Shown piece by piece: positions 37,521-45,494 of a stretch of 64,000 bases of DNA. Both the position numbers and the translations under genes were made by a program. How positions within the stretch are numbered: the first letter of the stretch is position 1; each line of letters starts with the position of its first letter. Source of the DNA: Rhodobacterales bacterium (GTDB lineage Bacteria; Pseudomonadota; Alphaproteobacteria; Rhodobacterales; Rhodobacteraceae). The DNA lies in contig JAJNPS010000018.1 in the NCBI GenBank assembly GCA_021155205.1, positions 124,001 to 188,000 on the forward strand, written 5' to 3'. The notes under the pieces are model-generated. The model was not told the DNA's origin and did not search any database. It was given only the letters and a program-made list of their open reading frames with translations.

Positions 37521-37847
37521 CTTGGCCACTGCATCGCGCCAGGCAAGCCGATGCTGAACGGTTTTGTTGAAAGCTTCAACGGTCGGATGCGCGACGAGTT
37601 TCTGAACGAGACGCTGTTGCGCAACCTCACCCATGCCCGCGATCTGATCTCGGCCTGGCGCACCGACTACAACACCGCACGACCCCATTCGGCCCTCGGC
37701 TGCCAGACCCCGGCAGGCTTCGCCCTGTACCTGACCACCACAATCGCCCGTGCCGCTGCACGCGATGAAAGTTCCGCGCGCCGGGCGATTGCTCAACCCG
37801 CGCCGACAGGCGTAAATGACCACCGGGCTCCGGTTGTGGCTGGATGA
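37521..37847 (+). pseudogene. IS3-family transposase OrfB, C-terminal remnant
   Basis: About 108 codons match the end of an IS3-type DDE transposase: IAPGKPMLNGFVESFNGR (with the last catalytic Glu in VESF), MRDEFLNETLL, WRTDYNTARPHSALG. The catalytic domain upstream, including both aspartates, is missing, and no start codon or RBS is associated. The preceding sequence back to rpoD does not look like transposase in any frame. It is therefore a truncated, inactive copy left by an old insertion and deletion. Confidence 0.85.
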
Positions 37848-37959
37848 AAGACCAGTGGAAGGTTGGCGCTGCACCATTTGCTCGCGCTGAAACAGCGCCG
37901 CAAGCCCTTGAATCTGCACCTGTTTTGTTCCGGTCTTTCGAGAGCAATACTCGCCATCA

Positions 37960-38070
37960 ATGAAACCGGATATGGCGGCGATACACAGCGATGATTTCAA
38001 GCGGGATGCAGAAGTCTTCCACAGCGCCGAGTTCCCACGCACCCTCGGCCGAGCAGCAATCCTGCGATGA
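37960..38070 (+). pseudogene. Possible IS3-type OrfA N-terminal remnant
   Basis: A 36-codon frame starts MKPDMAAIHSDDFKRDAE and then becomes unrelated before a stop. The HSDDFKRDA string is common at the start of IS3-type OrfA helix-turn-helix proteins. It sits just after the OrfB remnant and before the BtpA gene. The match is only about 10 residues, so it may be chance. Confidence 0.3.
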
Positions 38071-38073
38071 TGC

Positions 38074-38913
38074 CTAGGACAGCCCCCCTGCGGCGCACGC
38101 CACAAAACGCCTTACCCGTTCCGGCTCGACTGCATTCCACCAGACACCGCCCACCTTCAGCGAGGACGCCACGATGACCCCGTTCGTGCGTGCCAGGATG
38201 GCGGCAATATTGTCCTCGGTGACGCCAGACCCCACAAGCACTGGCAGATGTGTCGCTGCCGCGATTTCGTTGATTTCTTCGGCACTGGCCGAATGCCCGG
38301 TGCGTTGTCCGGTGGCAATCACGCAGTCGGCGTCGAAAAACGCCAGATCGCGGGTCAGTTCGGCCACCGACCGGTCTGCGACAATGGCATGGCTGCCGTG
38401 CTTGACATGGGCGTCGGCGAAAACGCGGACATGTTCGGCCCGCAGCAGCGACCGGTAGCGCAGCGCTTCGCCGGCGCGGCCTTCCATGAAGCCCTCGTTG
38501 GCAACATAGGCGTTGGCCCACTGGTTCACCCGGATGAAAGCCGCGCCCCCAGCCACCGCCGTAGCAAGCGCGGGCAGCGGTGCATTGGCCAGCACGTTGA
38601 TGCCGACAGGCACTCCCGTTGCACGGCGCACGCGGTCTGTCACGACCGACAGAAAGGCCGGCGTTTCAGGGCCGATGTCCTCGGGCCTGGAAAAAGGGAT
38701 GTCGCCGTGGTTCTCGATGATCAGCCCATGCAGACCACCCTCTACCAGCGCCTCGGCGTCACGCAGGCAGGCGTCGTAAAGGCTATCCATCGTCGCCCCG
38801 CGATAGCGCGGCGCACCGGGAAAGGGCGGGCAATGGATCATGCCGATCAGAACCTTCTCGCGCCCGAAGATTTCGCCTATCGCACCTGAGCTGCGGTTGG
38901 ATATGGTCTGCAT
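38074..38913 (-). CDS. BtpA/SgcQ-family TIM-barrel protein
   Basis: A 279-residue protein with the BtpA/SgcQ family features: LIGMIHCPPFPGAPRY near the N-terminus, DAEALVEGGLHGLIIENHGD, VGINVLANAPLPALA, HAIVADRS, and PVLVGSGVTEDNIAAIL with a phosphate-binding-like GSGVT loop. BtpA was linked to photosystem I stability in cyanobacteria, and SgcQ belongs to a sugar operon of E. coli; the catalytic activity is not established. Here it sits beside a sugar importer, kinase and hydrolase, which favours a sugar-phosphate aldolase or isomerase-like role. ATG 38913 is chosen over longer readings that run into the divergent kinase. Confidence 0.87.
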   Translation of the reverse strand: MQTISNRSSGAIGEIFGREKVLIGMIHCPPFPGAPRYRGATMDSLYDACLRDAEALVEGGLHGLIIENHGDIPFSRPEDIGPETPAFLSVVTDRVRRATGVPVGINVLANAPLPALATAVAGGAAFIRVNQWANAYVANEGFMEGRAGEALRYRSLLRAEHVRVFADAHVKHGSHAIVADRSVAELTRDLAFFDADCVIATGQRTGHSASAEEINEIAAATHLPVLVGSGVTEDNIAAILARTNGVIVASSLKVGGVWWNAVEPERVRRFVACAAGGLS

Positions 38914-38915
38914 CA

Positions 38916-38925
38916 GAAGGCCTTC
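38916..38925. promoter_or_regulatory. Palindromic shared ribosome-binding site
   Basis: GAAGGCCTTC is a perfect 10-bp palindrome in the 15-base space between the two divergent start codons. Read on the plus strand, AGAAGG lies eight bases before ATG 38929; read on the minus strand, GGAAGG lies seven bases before ATG 38913. One sequence can thus serve as Shine-Dalgarno for both genes. Confidence 0.5.
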
Positions 38926-38928
38926 CGA

Positions 38929-39825
38929 ATGGAGAACGGCGACAGAATGCGCGCCTTTGTGATTGGAAACGTGGCGCTGGACGAAACCGTCGCCGTTGAC
39001 GACTTGCCCATGCATGGCGCCTCGATCCATGGGCAGGCGGGAGCAGGAGATCTGGGCGGAAAGGGCGCCAACCAGGCCGTCGTTCTGGGCCGCGCGGGAT
39101 TGGCCTGCTGTCTTTGCGCCGCCGTCGGCGATGACAGCCGCGCGGCGGATATTCGCGCCCGGTTAATGGCGGAACCCATCGAGACTGATCTTGTTACCAT
39201 CGCTGATGTGGCCAGCGATCTGTCCATCATCCTGAGAGCCCGGTCGGGCGAGAACGCGATCATCACCACTACCGACGCGGCATCGCGCCTCAGCCCAGAC
39301 GCGGCTGGCGCGGTGCTGCAGCGGGCAGGCCCGGGTGATCTGCTGGTCATGCAAGGCAATCTTTCCGCGCAAACCACCATCGCCGCACTTAGGCAAGCCC
39401 GTGACCGGGGGATGCAGACGGCGCTGAACCCCTCTCCGCTTCGCTCATACCTCAGCACTCTGTGGCCGCTGGTCGACACGGTCTTTGTCAACGAAAGCGA
39501 AGCGGCCGCTCTTGGCGGCACCGGCACGCTCTTGGCGGCCGGTGTCACGCAAATCGTGCTGACGCTTGGCGCGGCGGGCGCGCGGCTGGTCACGGCGGAT
39601 GAAGACTTGATGATCGCGGCACAGCCTTGCGCCGTGGTGGATACCACCGGGGCCGGCGACTGCTTCATGGCGACCGCGCTGGCTTCGGCAGCCCTGCGGG
39701 GGGTGAGGCTGGATCTTCGCGCCCTGCACCATGCTGCGGCGGCAGCGGCAATCACCGTTTCACGCCCAGGCACCGGCGCGGCCTTTCCCACCCGTGCCGA
39801 ACTGGCGATGATCCTGAAGGGCTGA
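38929..39825 (+). CDS. PfkB-family carbohydrate kinase (ribokinase-like)
   Basis: A 298-residue kinase. The N-terminal sugar-binding motif GGKGANQAVVLGRAG (about residues 43-57) and the C-terminal PfkB signature DTTGAGDCFMATALASA, with the catalytic Asp in GAGD, are both clear. It would phosphorylate a sugar or nucleoside on the hydroxymethyl group. ATG 38929 has AGAAGG eight bases upstream; ATG 38947 six codons later is an alternative. It is the only plus-strand gene of the sugar locus and is convergent with the ThuA-like gene (9-base gap). Confidence 0.9.
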   Translation: MENGDRMRAFVIGNVALDETVAVDDLPMHGASIHGQAGAGDLGGKGANQAVVLGRAGLACCLCAAVGDDSRAADIRARLMAEPIETDLVTIADVASDLSIILRARSGENAIITTTDAASRLSPDAAGAVLQRAGPGDLLVMQGNLSAQTTIAALRQARDRGMQTALNPSPLRSYLSTLWPLVDTVFVNESEAAALGGTGTLLAAGVTQIVLTLGAAGARLVTADEDLMIAAQPCAVVDTTGAGDCFMATALASAALRGVRLDLRALHHAAAAAAITVSRPGTGAAFPTRAELAMILKG

Positions 39826-39834
39826 CCCGCCACG

Positions 39835-40602
39835 TCATTCACGCCCATGCGCCAGCCAGCCCAGCAGGTTCTTCCACAGCCGTCCATAGCCGTCCCAACT
39901 GCAGAACGCCGGTGACAGCCAGTGCGGCCCGATGTCCGAAGTCCACGCCGCCGTCCGCCCCTTGCCAAAGCCGCCCAGCACCAAGAGCGGATGGCCGCCC
40001 TGATCCTCTGGGATCCGCGCCAGAACCTGCGCATCGGCACGCACTTCAACGTCGTTCACGCCCAGCACGAACGGCCAGACACCGTCCAGCCCTGCCAGAA
40101 CCGGATGGTCGGGCTGCAACACCTCGGCCACGGCGCCTTCGGGCATCTCCACCCGGTCATCCCACGGATGGCACGTCACTGGCAGTACGTCCTCGACCGG
40201 GGTCTTGCGCCAGCGGGCCTTGCCGTCGATGCCCTGAAAGCTGAAATACCCGCCCACCATCAAGAGCCCACCGCCCCGTTCTACCCAGGCCTTGATCAGC
40301 CGCAGCCGGTTCGGCACGGTCTGCGACCGCAGCCAGACAGCGGGCGGCAAAAGAAACGAATTCGCCCCGATGTCAGACAGGATAATCACGTCATAGGCAT
40401 CCAGTCCCTCCATCTCGAAGGGGAAGTTTTCCACCGCGTCATGCGCTGTCATGTAGGTCAGATCGAAGGCCGACCCCTTAAGCGCCGCCACCAAGGGCTC
40501 GGCCCCCAGATGGAAGGTCACGCTGCCGAACTGGTCAAAGCCCTTGTAATGGGTCGCCGACGAGACCCAGCTTTCGCCGACCAGAAGCACCTTGGTTGTC
40601 AT
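39835..40602 (-). CDS. Glutamine amidotransferase-like (ThuA/DUF1355-type) protein
   Basis: A 255-residue protein with a flavodoxin/GATase-like fold: KVLLVGESWVSS at the start, DVIILSDIGANSFLLPP, LIKAWVERGGGLLMVGGYFSFQG, and a C-terminal WLAHG tail. The family is usually labelled 'glutamine amidotransferase', but the normal nucleophile elbow Cys is absent here (no GxCxGxQ), so amidotransferase activity is unlikely. ThuA-type proteins accompany sugar catabolism loci, where they may bind or convert sugars. It is the last gene of the LacI-controlled operon, seven bases after the hydrolase. Confidence 0.82.
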   Translation of the reverse strand: MTTKVLLVGESWVSSATHYKGFDQFGSVTFHLGAEPLVAALKGSAFDLTYMTAHDAVENFPFEMEGLDAYDVIILSDIGANSFLLPPAVWLRSQTVPNRLRLIKAWVERGGGLLMVGGYFSFQGIDGKARWRKTPVEDVLPVTCHPWDDRVEMPEGAVAEVLQPDHPVLAGLDGVWPFVLGVNDVEVRADAQVLARIPEDQGGHPLLVLGGFGKGRTAAWTSDIGPHWLSPAFCSWDGYGRLWKNLLGWLAHGRE

Positions 40603-40609
40603 GCCGCCC

Positions 40610-41680
40610 TCATGCAATGGATGCGTCGAAAACGCGCCGCGGATTGGTTGTCATCAGCATATCGCGCGAGGATGCGTCCATCCCGTGACGTGCCAGTCGC
40701 GGCAGGAAATGCCGTTGCACGAAGGCATAGCCGTTCCCGCCATAGCGCGTCAGCATCATCTTGATGAAAACATCCTGCGACAGGAGCACACGGGCAAGAT
40801 GCCCGGCATCGGCAAGCCGCAGGATCGCGCGGGCCACTTCGTCGTCGCTGGGGCATTGTACCTGCTGGTCGGCATAGAAGTAATCCATCCCGATCATGTC
40901 GAATTCGATGAAGGCCCCCCGCTCTGCGACGGTTCTCTGATAGTCCCAGTCGTCATGCGACGGGTTCATGTGGCACAGGACGGTGTGGGAGAGGTTCGCC
41001 CCCTCCGCCTCCACAATGTCCAGAACGCGGTGACCAAGGCGGAACCATCCCGGCAGATGCACCATCAAGGGCAAGCCGGTCCGCACCTGCGCCCGCGCCG
41101 CGCCGCGCAGGGATTTCTCTTCGTCGGCGGTGAAATCGGACGAGACGCCGATCTCGCCGATCAGGCCGATCTTCGCATCGGTGCCATCGGTCCCGTGCAA
41201 GGCTTCGGCCACGATCTGGTCGGCGATGTCGTCGATGGACAACCGCGCGACCTCCTGGGGCATCGAGGACGCGAGGTAATACCCCGCCCCCATCACGATA
41301 TTCAGCCCGCTTTCCGCCGCGATCCGGCGCAGTTTCACCGGGTTCCGCCCGATCCCCCGGCAGGTCGGGTCCACCACTGTGCGCCCGCCTGCGCGGGCAA
41401 AGTCACCCACCTCGGCGATGCAGAGGTCAAGATCATCCAACGCGATGTTGTGCTTGTTCACGAAGGGGTCCTGCCGAAGATCGGACAGGATCTCGATCCG
41501 CACCGGCCCTTCCGCGAGATACTGCCGCGCGGGGTCTGCCGGAGGGTTCCACCAGCAGGAACAGTCGTTCTGCAGATGCTCGTGCATCAGCGTCACGCCC
41601 AGATCGGAGCTGTTGATCGGGCCATTGACGGTCATCACCAGGCCTGATCGTACATGCGCCACGGATCGTTCATCCGTCAT
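40610..41680 (-). CDS. Phosphotriesterase-family metal-dependent hydrolase
   Basis: A 356-residue amidohydrolase-superfamily protein of the phosphotriesterase/PHP branch. Binuclear metal ligands are His33 and His35 (LMHEH), Glu176 (LIGEIGVS) as the bridging residue in place of the carboxylated Lys of true phosphotriesterase, His208 (MVHLPG), His237 (LCHMNPS) and Asp303 (LSQDVF). Members with Glu at the bridge include lactonases and sugar-phosphate hydrolases. In this operon a sugar lactone or cyclic sugar phosphate is the natural candidate substrate. ATGA overlap with the permease upstream. Confidence 0.88.
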   Translation of the reverse strand: MTDERSVAHVRSGLVMTVNGPINSSDLGVTLMHEHLQNDCSCWWNPPADPARQYLAEGPVRIEILSDLRQDPFVNKHNIALDDLDLCIAEVGDFARAGGRTVVDPTCRGIGRNPVKLRRIAAESGLNIVMGAGYYLASSMPQEVARLSIDDIADQIVAEALHGTDGTDAKIGLIGEIGVSSDFTADEEKSLRGAARAQVRTGLPLMVHLPGWFRLGHRVLDIVEAEGANLSHTVLCHMNPSHDDWDYQRTVAERGAFIEFDMIGMDYFYADQQVQCPSDDEVARAILRLADAGHLARVLLSQDVFIKMMLTRYGGNGYAFVQRHFLPRLARHGMDASSRDMLMTTNPRRVFDASIA

Positions 41681-42678
41681 TTCGGTCTCCTTCCCAGCCG
41701 CAAGCCGCCGCTGAACAGTTTGGTGTTCATCCAGATCGCCGCAAGAATGATCGTCCCCGTCACGATCTGGGTGAAGAAGGGCGAGATGTGGACAAGGATC
41801 AGCCCGTTCCCGATCACCGCAATCGTCATCGTCCCCAACACCGTCCCGATCATGCTGGCCTTGCCGCCCATCAGCGAGGTGCCCCCAAGGACCACGGCAG
41901 CGATCACCTGCAATTCAAACCCCACCGCCGCGTTCGAGGATCCCGATCCCAGACGCGCCGCGATCAGCAATCCCGCGATGGCGCAGGCCACGCCCGAGAC
42001 GATGTAGACCGACGCCACCGTCCACCGGGCCGGCATGCCGACACGGCGGGCGGCCTCCATGTTCGAACCGACGGCGACCACCTGCCGACCGTAGCGCGTG
42101 CGCAGCATCACGACGAACCCAAGCAGCGCCACGAGAATCGAGATCAGCGCCGGCACTGGAAAGCCCGCCAGCGTCCCCCGCCCCAGCCAGAAGAACCCCG
42201 GCACGTCCTTGATCGGGATCGAATATCCCTCGGTCAGATACAGCGCATAGCCGCGCAGGATCGACAGACCCGCCAGAGTCACGATGAAGGCCGGGATGCC
42301 CTGATAGGCGATGAACCAGCCTTGCACGGCCCCGATCACCCCGCCCATCACCAGCATCAGCACAACGACCATGATCCAGTCCATCCCGCTCGCCAGCGCA
42401 ATCGCCGCCACGGCGTTCACCAGCGCCACGGTGGACCCGACCGACAGGTCGATCCCCGCCGTGGTGATGACCAGCGTCATCGCCACCGCCACGATCAGGA
42501 CCGGCGCCGCCTGGCGCACGATGTTCAGAAGATTGCCTGAGGTCAGAAACGTGGGCGTCAGCACGCTGAACAGCAGCATGCAGGCCAGAAAGAACACCGC
42601 GATCGACAGGACCTGCGCATGATCGGCCACGAAATCCGGCATTGCCGACCCTTCGGCGCGTTCGGAATAGCCTGCCAT
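41677..42678 (-). CDS. Sugar ABC transporter permease (RbsC/FrcC type)
   Basis: A 333-residue permease of the CUT2 sugar family with 8-10 hydrophobic segments. Family motifs are TTAGIDLSVGSTVALVNAV, GWFIAYQGIPAFIVTLAGLS, GSNMEAARRVGMP and VVLGGTSLMGGKASMIGTVLG. ATG 42678 shares one base with the ATPase stop (TGATG). It works with the ATPase and binding protein that precede it in the operon. Confidence 0.94.
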   Translation of the reverse strand: MAGYSERAEGSAMPDFVADHAQVLSIAVFFLACMLLFSVLTPTFLTSGNLLNIVRQAAPVLIVAVAMTLVITTAGIDLSVGSTVALVNAVAAIALASGMDWIMVVVLMLVMGGVIGAVQGWFIAYQGIPAFIVTLAGLSILRGYALYLTEGYSIPIKDVPGFFWLGRGTLAGFPVPALISILVALLGFVVMLRTRYGRQVVAVGSNMEAARRVGMPARWTVASVYIVSGVACAIAGLLIAARLGSGSSNAAVGFELQVIAAVVLGGTSLMGGKASMIGTVLGTMTIAVIGNGLILVHISPFFTQIVTGTIILAAIWMNTKLFSGGLRLGRRPK

Positions 42679-43481
42679 CAATGCGCCCCCTTGCCAACGA
42701 TCAGATCGACCAGTTCCTGCAGGTTTGTCTCACCGATCATCCGTTCGGCCACTTTGGTGCCTTCATACATCACTGCAATCCGGTCACAGACCCGGAACAG
42801 ATCCTGCAGGCGGTGGGTGATCAGGACCACTCCCACGCCCTTGGCCTTGACCCGGTTGATCAGCGCCAGCACCGCCTCCACCTCGGCCACGGCAAGGGCC
42901 GAGGTCGGCTCGTCCATGATCAGGACTCGGGGCTGAAAGCTGGCCGCCCGCGCGATGGCGATGGCTTGCCGCTGGCCGCCCGACAGCTTTTCCACCTTGG
43001 CCGTCAGGCGCGGAATCCGGATCTCGAGGGCGTCCAGCATCTGCCGCCCTTCGGCCAGCATCCGCTTCTGGTCCAGAAACGGGCCGCGCGTCAGTTCGCG
43101 CCCCAGGAAAAGGTTGCCCACCACATCGACATGATCACACAGGCTAAGGTCCTGAAACACCATCTCGATATGACGTGCACGCGCATCGGAGGGGCCGGAA
43201 AAGCGCACCGGCTCGCCGTCGACGCTGATCATCCCAGCGTCGGGAATGTAGGTGCCCGACATCACCTTCGACAGGGTCGACTTGCCCGCCGCATTGTCGC
43301 CGATCAGGCCAAGGCATTCGCCGGGGCGCACATCCAGATCAACGCCGCGCAACGCCTGATGCGATCCGAAGGTCAGGCTAATTCCTCGCAGCGACACCAG
43401 GGGCACCGCCCCCCCGGATTGCAAGAGGGGGGGACCCCCTCTCGCCCCGGACGCTTCGGGATGAAGCGCCATCTGGGTCAT
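42678..43481 (-). CDS. Sugar ABC transporter ATP-binding protein (single-domain, FrcA type)
   Basis: A 267-residue ATPase with only one nucleotide-binding domain, like FrcA and unlike the two-domain RbsA. Walker A is GDNAAGKST, the Q-loop VFQDLSLC, signature LSGGQRQ, Walker B VLIMDEPTSAL and the switch His in LITHR. The annotated ATG 43481 overlaps the binding-protein stop, but the first 25 residues are Gly/Pro-rich and unlike the family; GTG 43406 or 43397 could be the true start, which would leave a strong stem-loop (43424-43442) between the two genes. Confidence 0.92.
   Translation of the reverse strand: MTQMALHPEASGARGGPPLLQSGGAVPLVSLRGISLTFGSHQALRGVDLDVRPGECLGLIGDNAAGKSTLSKVMSGTYIPDAGMISVDGEPVRFSGPSDARARHIEMVFQDLSLCDHVDVVGNLFLGRELTRGPFLDQKRMLAEGRQMLDALEIRIPRLTAKVEKLSGGQRQAIAIARAASFQPRVLIMDEPTSALAVAEVEAVLALINRVKAKGVGVVLITHRLQDLFRVCDRIAVMYEGTKVAERMIGETNLQELVDLIVGKGAH
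43424..43442 (-). promoter_or_regulatory. Strong stem-loop at the binding-protein/ATPase junction
   Basis: A perfect 8-bp stem (AGAGGGGG/CCCCCTCT) with a 3-base loop lies 36-54 bases after the binding-protein stop. In ABC operons such structures typically protect the abundant binding-protein mRNA and lower expression of downstream genes. Here it falls inside the first codons of the ATPase as called, or between the genes if a later GTG start is used. Confidence 0.6.
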
Positions 43482-44434
43482 TCGAACATGGACCGGAAAT
43501 TGTCCACGTTCGCCTTGGTGACGATGGTGACTGGAACCGAGATGTTGCGCTCGACCGTGCCGCCTTCGGTGATCTTCTTCAGTGCATCGACCGCAGCGGC
43601 ACCCATACCTGCGGGGTCCTGCTGGATGACGGCCTCGACATAACCCGCGTCGATTCCTGCCACGGCCGAGGCGGTCAGGTCCCAGCCAAACACCTTGACG
43701 TCGGCCTGCCTCCCCTGGCTTTCCACGGCAGCGACAGCACCCAGCAGCGCCGGTTCCCCCGTGGCGTAGATCGCCGTCATGTCGGGGTTGGCCGTCATCA
43801 GGTTTTCCGCCGCCGCAAGGGCTGTATCCTGCACGTTCTGGCCGTCGACAGTGCCGACAATGGTGATGCCCTCGATGCCCGTCAGGACGCCCGTGAACCC
43901 ATCCATGCGCAGGTTCTGGATGAAGGAGTTGAGCGCCCCCACGATCCCCAGCTTGGCGCCGCCAGCGCCCTTGGCATACTCGACGAAGTAGCCGCCAAGA
44001 TCGGCCCCTGCCTTGCCGTTGTCGACACCGATCACCGCCGATTGCTTGCCATCCTCGGGCAGGATCGCGTCGATCGCGACGACCGGAATCCCCGCCGCCA
44101 CCGCCTGATCGACCGCTGGCATGATCCCGTTGACGTCGATGGCGACGATGGCGATGCCGTCCACGCCTTCCTGAATGTAAGTCTCGATCGCGCTGTTTTG
44201 TGCCGCCGGGTCATTGTTGGCGTTGAAGATCACCAGTTCGACCCCCGCCGCATCCGCCGCCTTCTGTGCACCTTCGTTCATCTGGTTGAAGAACAGCGCC
44301 TGCTGGTTGATCTGGACCAGAGCGAACCTCTTTGTATCCTGCGCAATGCCCGGAACAGCCGCCAGCATGACGCCCGAGCCCAGAAGCACCCCAAGTCCCC
44401 GACGCGAAAGTGCAGTCATTTTCATCGTGCTCAT
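43478..44434 (-). CDS. Sugar ABC transporter substrate-binding protein (RbsB-like)
   Basis: A 318-residue periplasmic sugar-binding protein (Peripla_BP_4 fold). The leader contains SRRGLGVLLGSG, a possible twin-arginine signal, with likely cleavage after GIAQ. Mature motifs are FALVQINQQALFFNQMNEGAQ, IQEGVDGIAIVAIDVNG, VIGVDNGKAGADLGGY and KVFGWDLTASAVAGID. It is the first transport gene after the LacI regulator (29-base gap) and has AAGGGA seven bases before ATG 44434. The sugar is not identifiable by eye. Confidence 0.92.
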   Translation of the reverse strand: MSTMKMTALSRRGLGVLLGSGVMLAAVPGIAQDTKRFALVQINQQALFFNQMNEGAQKAADAAGVELVIFNANNDPAAQNSAIETYIQEGVDGIAIVAIDVNGIMPAVDQAVAAGIPVVAIDAILPEDGKQSAVIGVDNGKAGADLGGYFVEYAKGAGGAKLGIVGALNSFIQNLRMDGFTGVLTGIEGITIVGTVDGQNVQDTALAAAENLMTANPDMTAIYATGEPALLGAVAAVESQGRQADVKVFGWDLTASAVAGIDAGYVEAVIQQDPAGMGAAAVDALKKITEGGTVERNISVPVTIVTKANVDNFRSMFE

Positions 44435-44463
44435 TGTATTTCCCTTGTGTTGGACGTTGCGTT

Positions 44464-45480
44464 TCAAGACCGGATCCGCGGTGCAACAGAATTCCGCGTG
44501 ATCAGGGTGACAGACATGATCTCCTCTGGCGGGAGCTTGCTCGGGTCGGTCCAATCCGTATCCAGAAGCAGCGCAAGGGCGCGAACGCCCAAGGCTCGGA
44601 CCGGCTGGCGCACCGCTGTCACGGCAGGTGCGAAAAGATGCAGCGGGCCGACATCGTCAAAGCCCACAAGTGATAGGTCCTGCGGCACACGAACGCCTGC
44701 GCCTTGCAGCACCTCCAGAACTCCGATGGTGATCTCGTCCGAGGTGGCGAAAACGGCCGTGACGTCCGGTCGCTCGTCTAGCATGCGCCGTGCCGCAGCC
44801 CGGCCGAAATCGATCGAGTAGTCCCCCGCGTAGCGCTCGATCCGGGCGTCCTTGCCCCAAACCTCCATCATGGCGCGCTTGAACCCGGCAAACCGCCGCG
44901 CGCCACTGATCATGGCATCCACACTGCCGATGAAAAGCGCCCTGCGATGCCCCGCCTCGGCCAGATGCCTCCCGGCCATATAGCCTCCCATGTCGTTGTC
45001 GCAAAAAAGCTTTGGGACCGAGGTTCCCTGCACGTCTTCGTCCAGAATGACGACCTGCCCACTTGCATTGATCGCCGCCGCGATAGCGCCGTCATCCGCG
45101 TGGTTGGTGACGAAGATCAGCCCATCCACCTGATTGCGGCGCACCGCTTGCAGATAGGACAGCTCCCGCTCGCGTCGGTTCAGCGTGGCGTGCAAGGTCA
45201 GCCCCAGCCCGCGACGGTCCGCCTCTGCCTCGACGGCGGCAACCAGGGTGGCAAAGAACGGGGTCGCGATATCCGGGATCACCAGCCCGATGGTGTCGGA
45301 CCGTCCGCGGCTCAGCCTGCGGGCATGAGGATTGGGCAGGTAATTCAGCTCAAGGATCGCGGCTTCGACCGCCAGGCGCGTCCGCTCCGGCAAATCCAGT
45401 GATCCGTTCAGAAAGCGAGAGACCGTCGTCACCGACACGCCCGCTGCCCGCGCCACGTCTTTGAGGCTCGCCACTGCCAT
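44464..45480 (-). CDS. LacI-family transcriptional regulator
   Basis: A 338-residue repressor. The N-terminal helix-turn-helix is SLKDVARAAGVSVTTVSRFLN (residues 5-25) followed by the hinge LPNPHARRLSRGRSDTIGLV. The effector domain resembles RbsB-type sugar-binding folds (IPDIATPFFATLVAAVE, VFATSDEITIGVLEVLQ, LSLVGFDDVG). It heads the operon for the importer, phosphotriesterase-like and ThuA-like genes, and a near-perfect operator lies directly upstream, so it probably represses itself and the locus until the sugar is present. Confidence 0.94.
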   Translation of the reverse strand: MAVASLKDVARAAGVSVTTVSRFLNGSLDLPERTRLAVEAAILELNYLPNPHARRLSRGRSDTIGLVIPDIATPFFATLVAAVEAEADRRGLGLTLHATLNRRERELSYLQAVRRNQVDGLIFVTNHADDGAIAAAINASGQVVILDEDVQGTSVPKLFCDNDMGGYMAGRHLAEAGHRRALFIGSVDAMISGARRFAGFKRAMMEVWGKDARIERYAGDYSIDFGRAAARRMLDERPDVTAVFATSDEITIGVLEVLQGAGVRVPQDLSLVGFDDVGPLHLFAPAVTAVRQPVRALGVRALALLLDTDWTDPSKLPPEEIMSVTLITRNSVAPRIRS

Positions 45481-45494
45481 AAGGATTCCACAAA

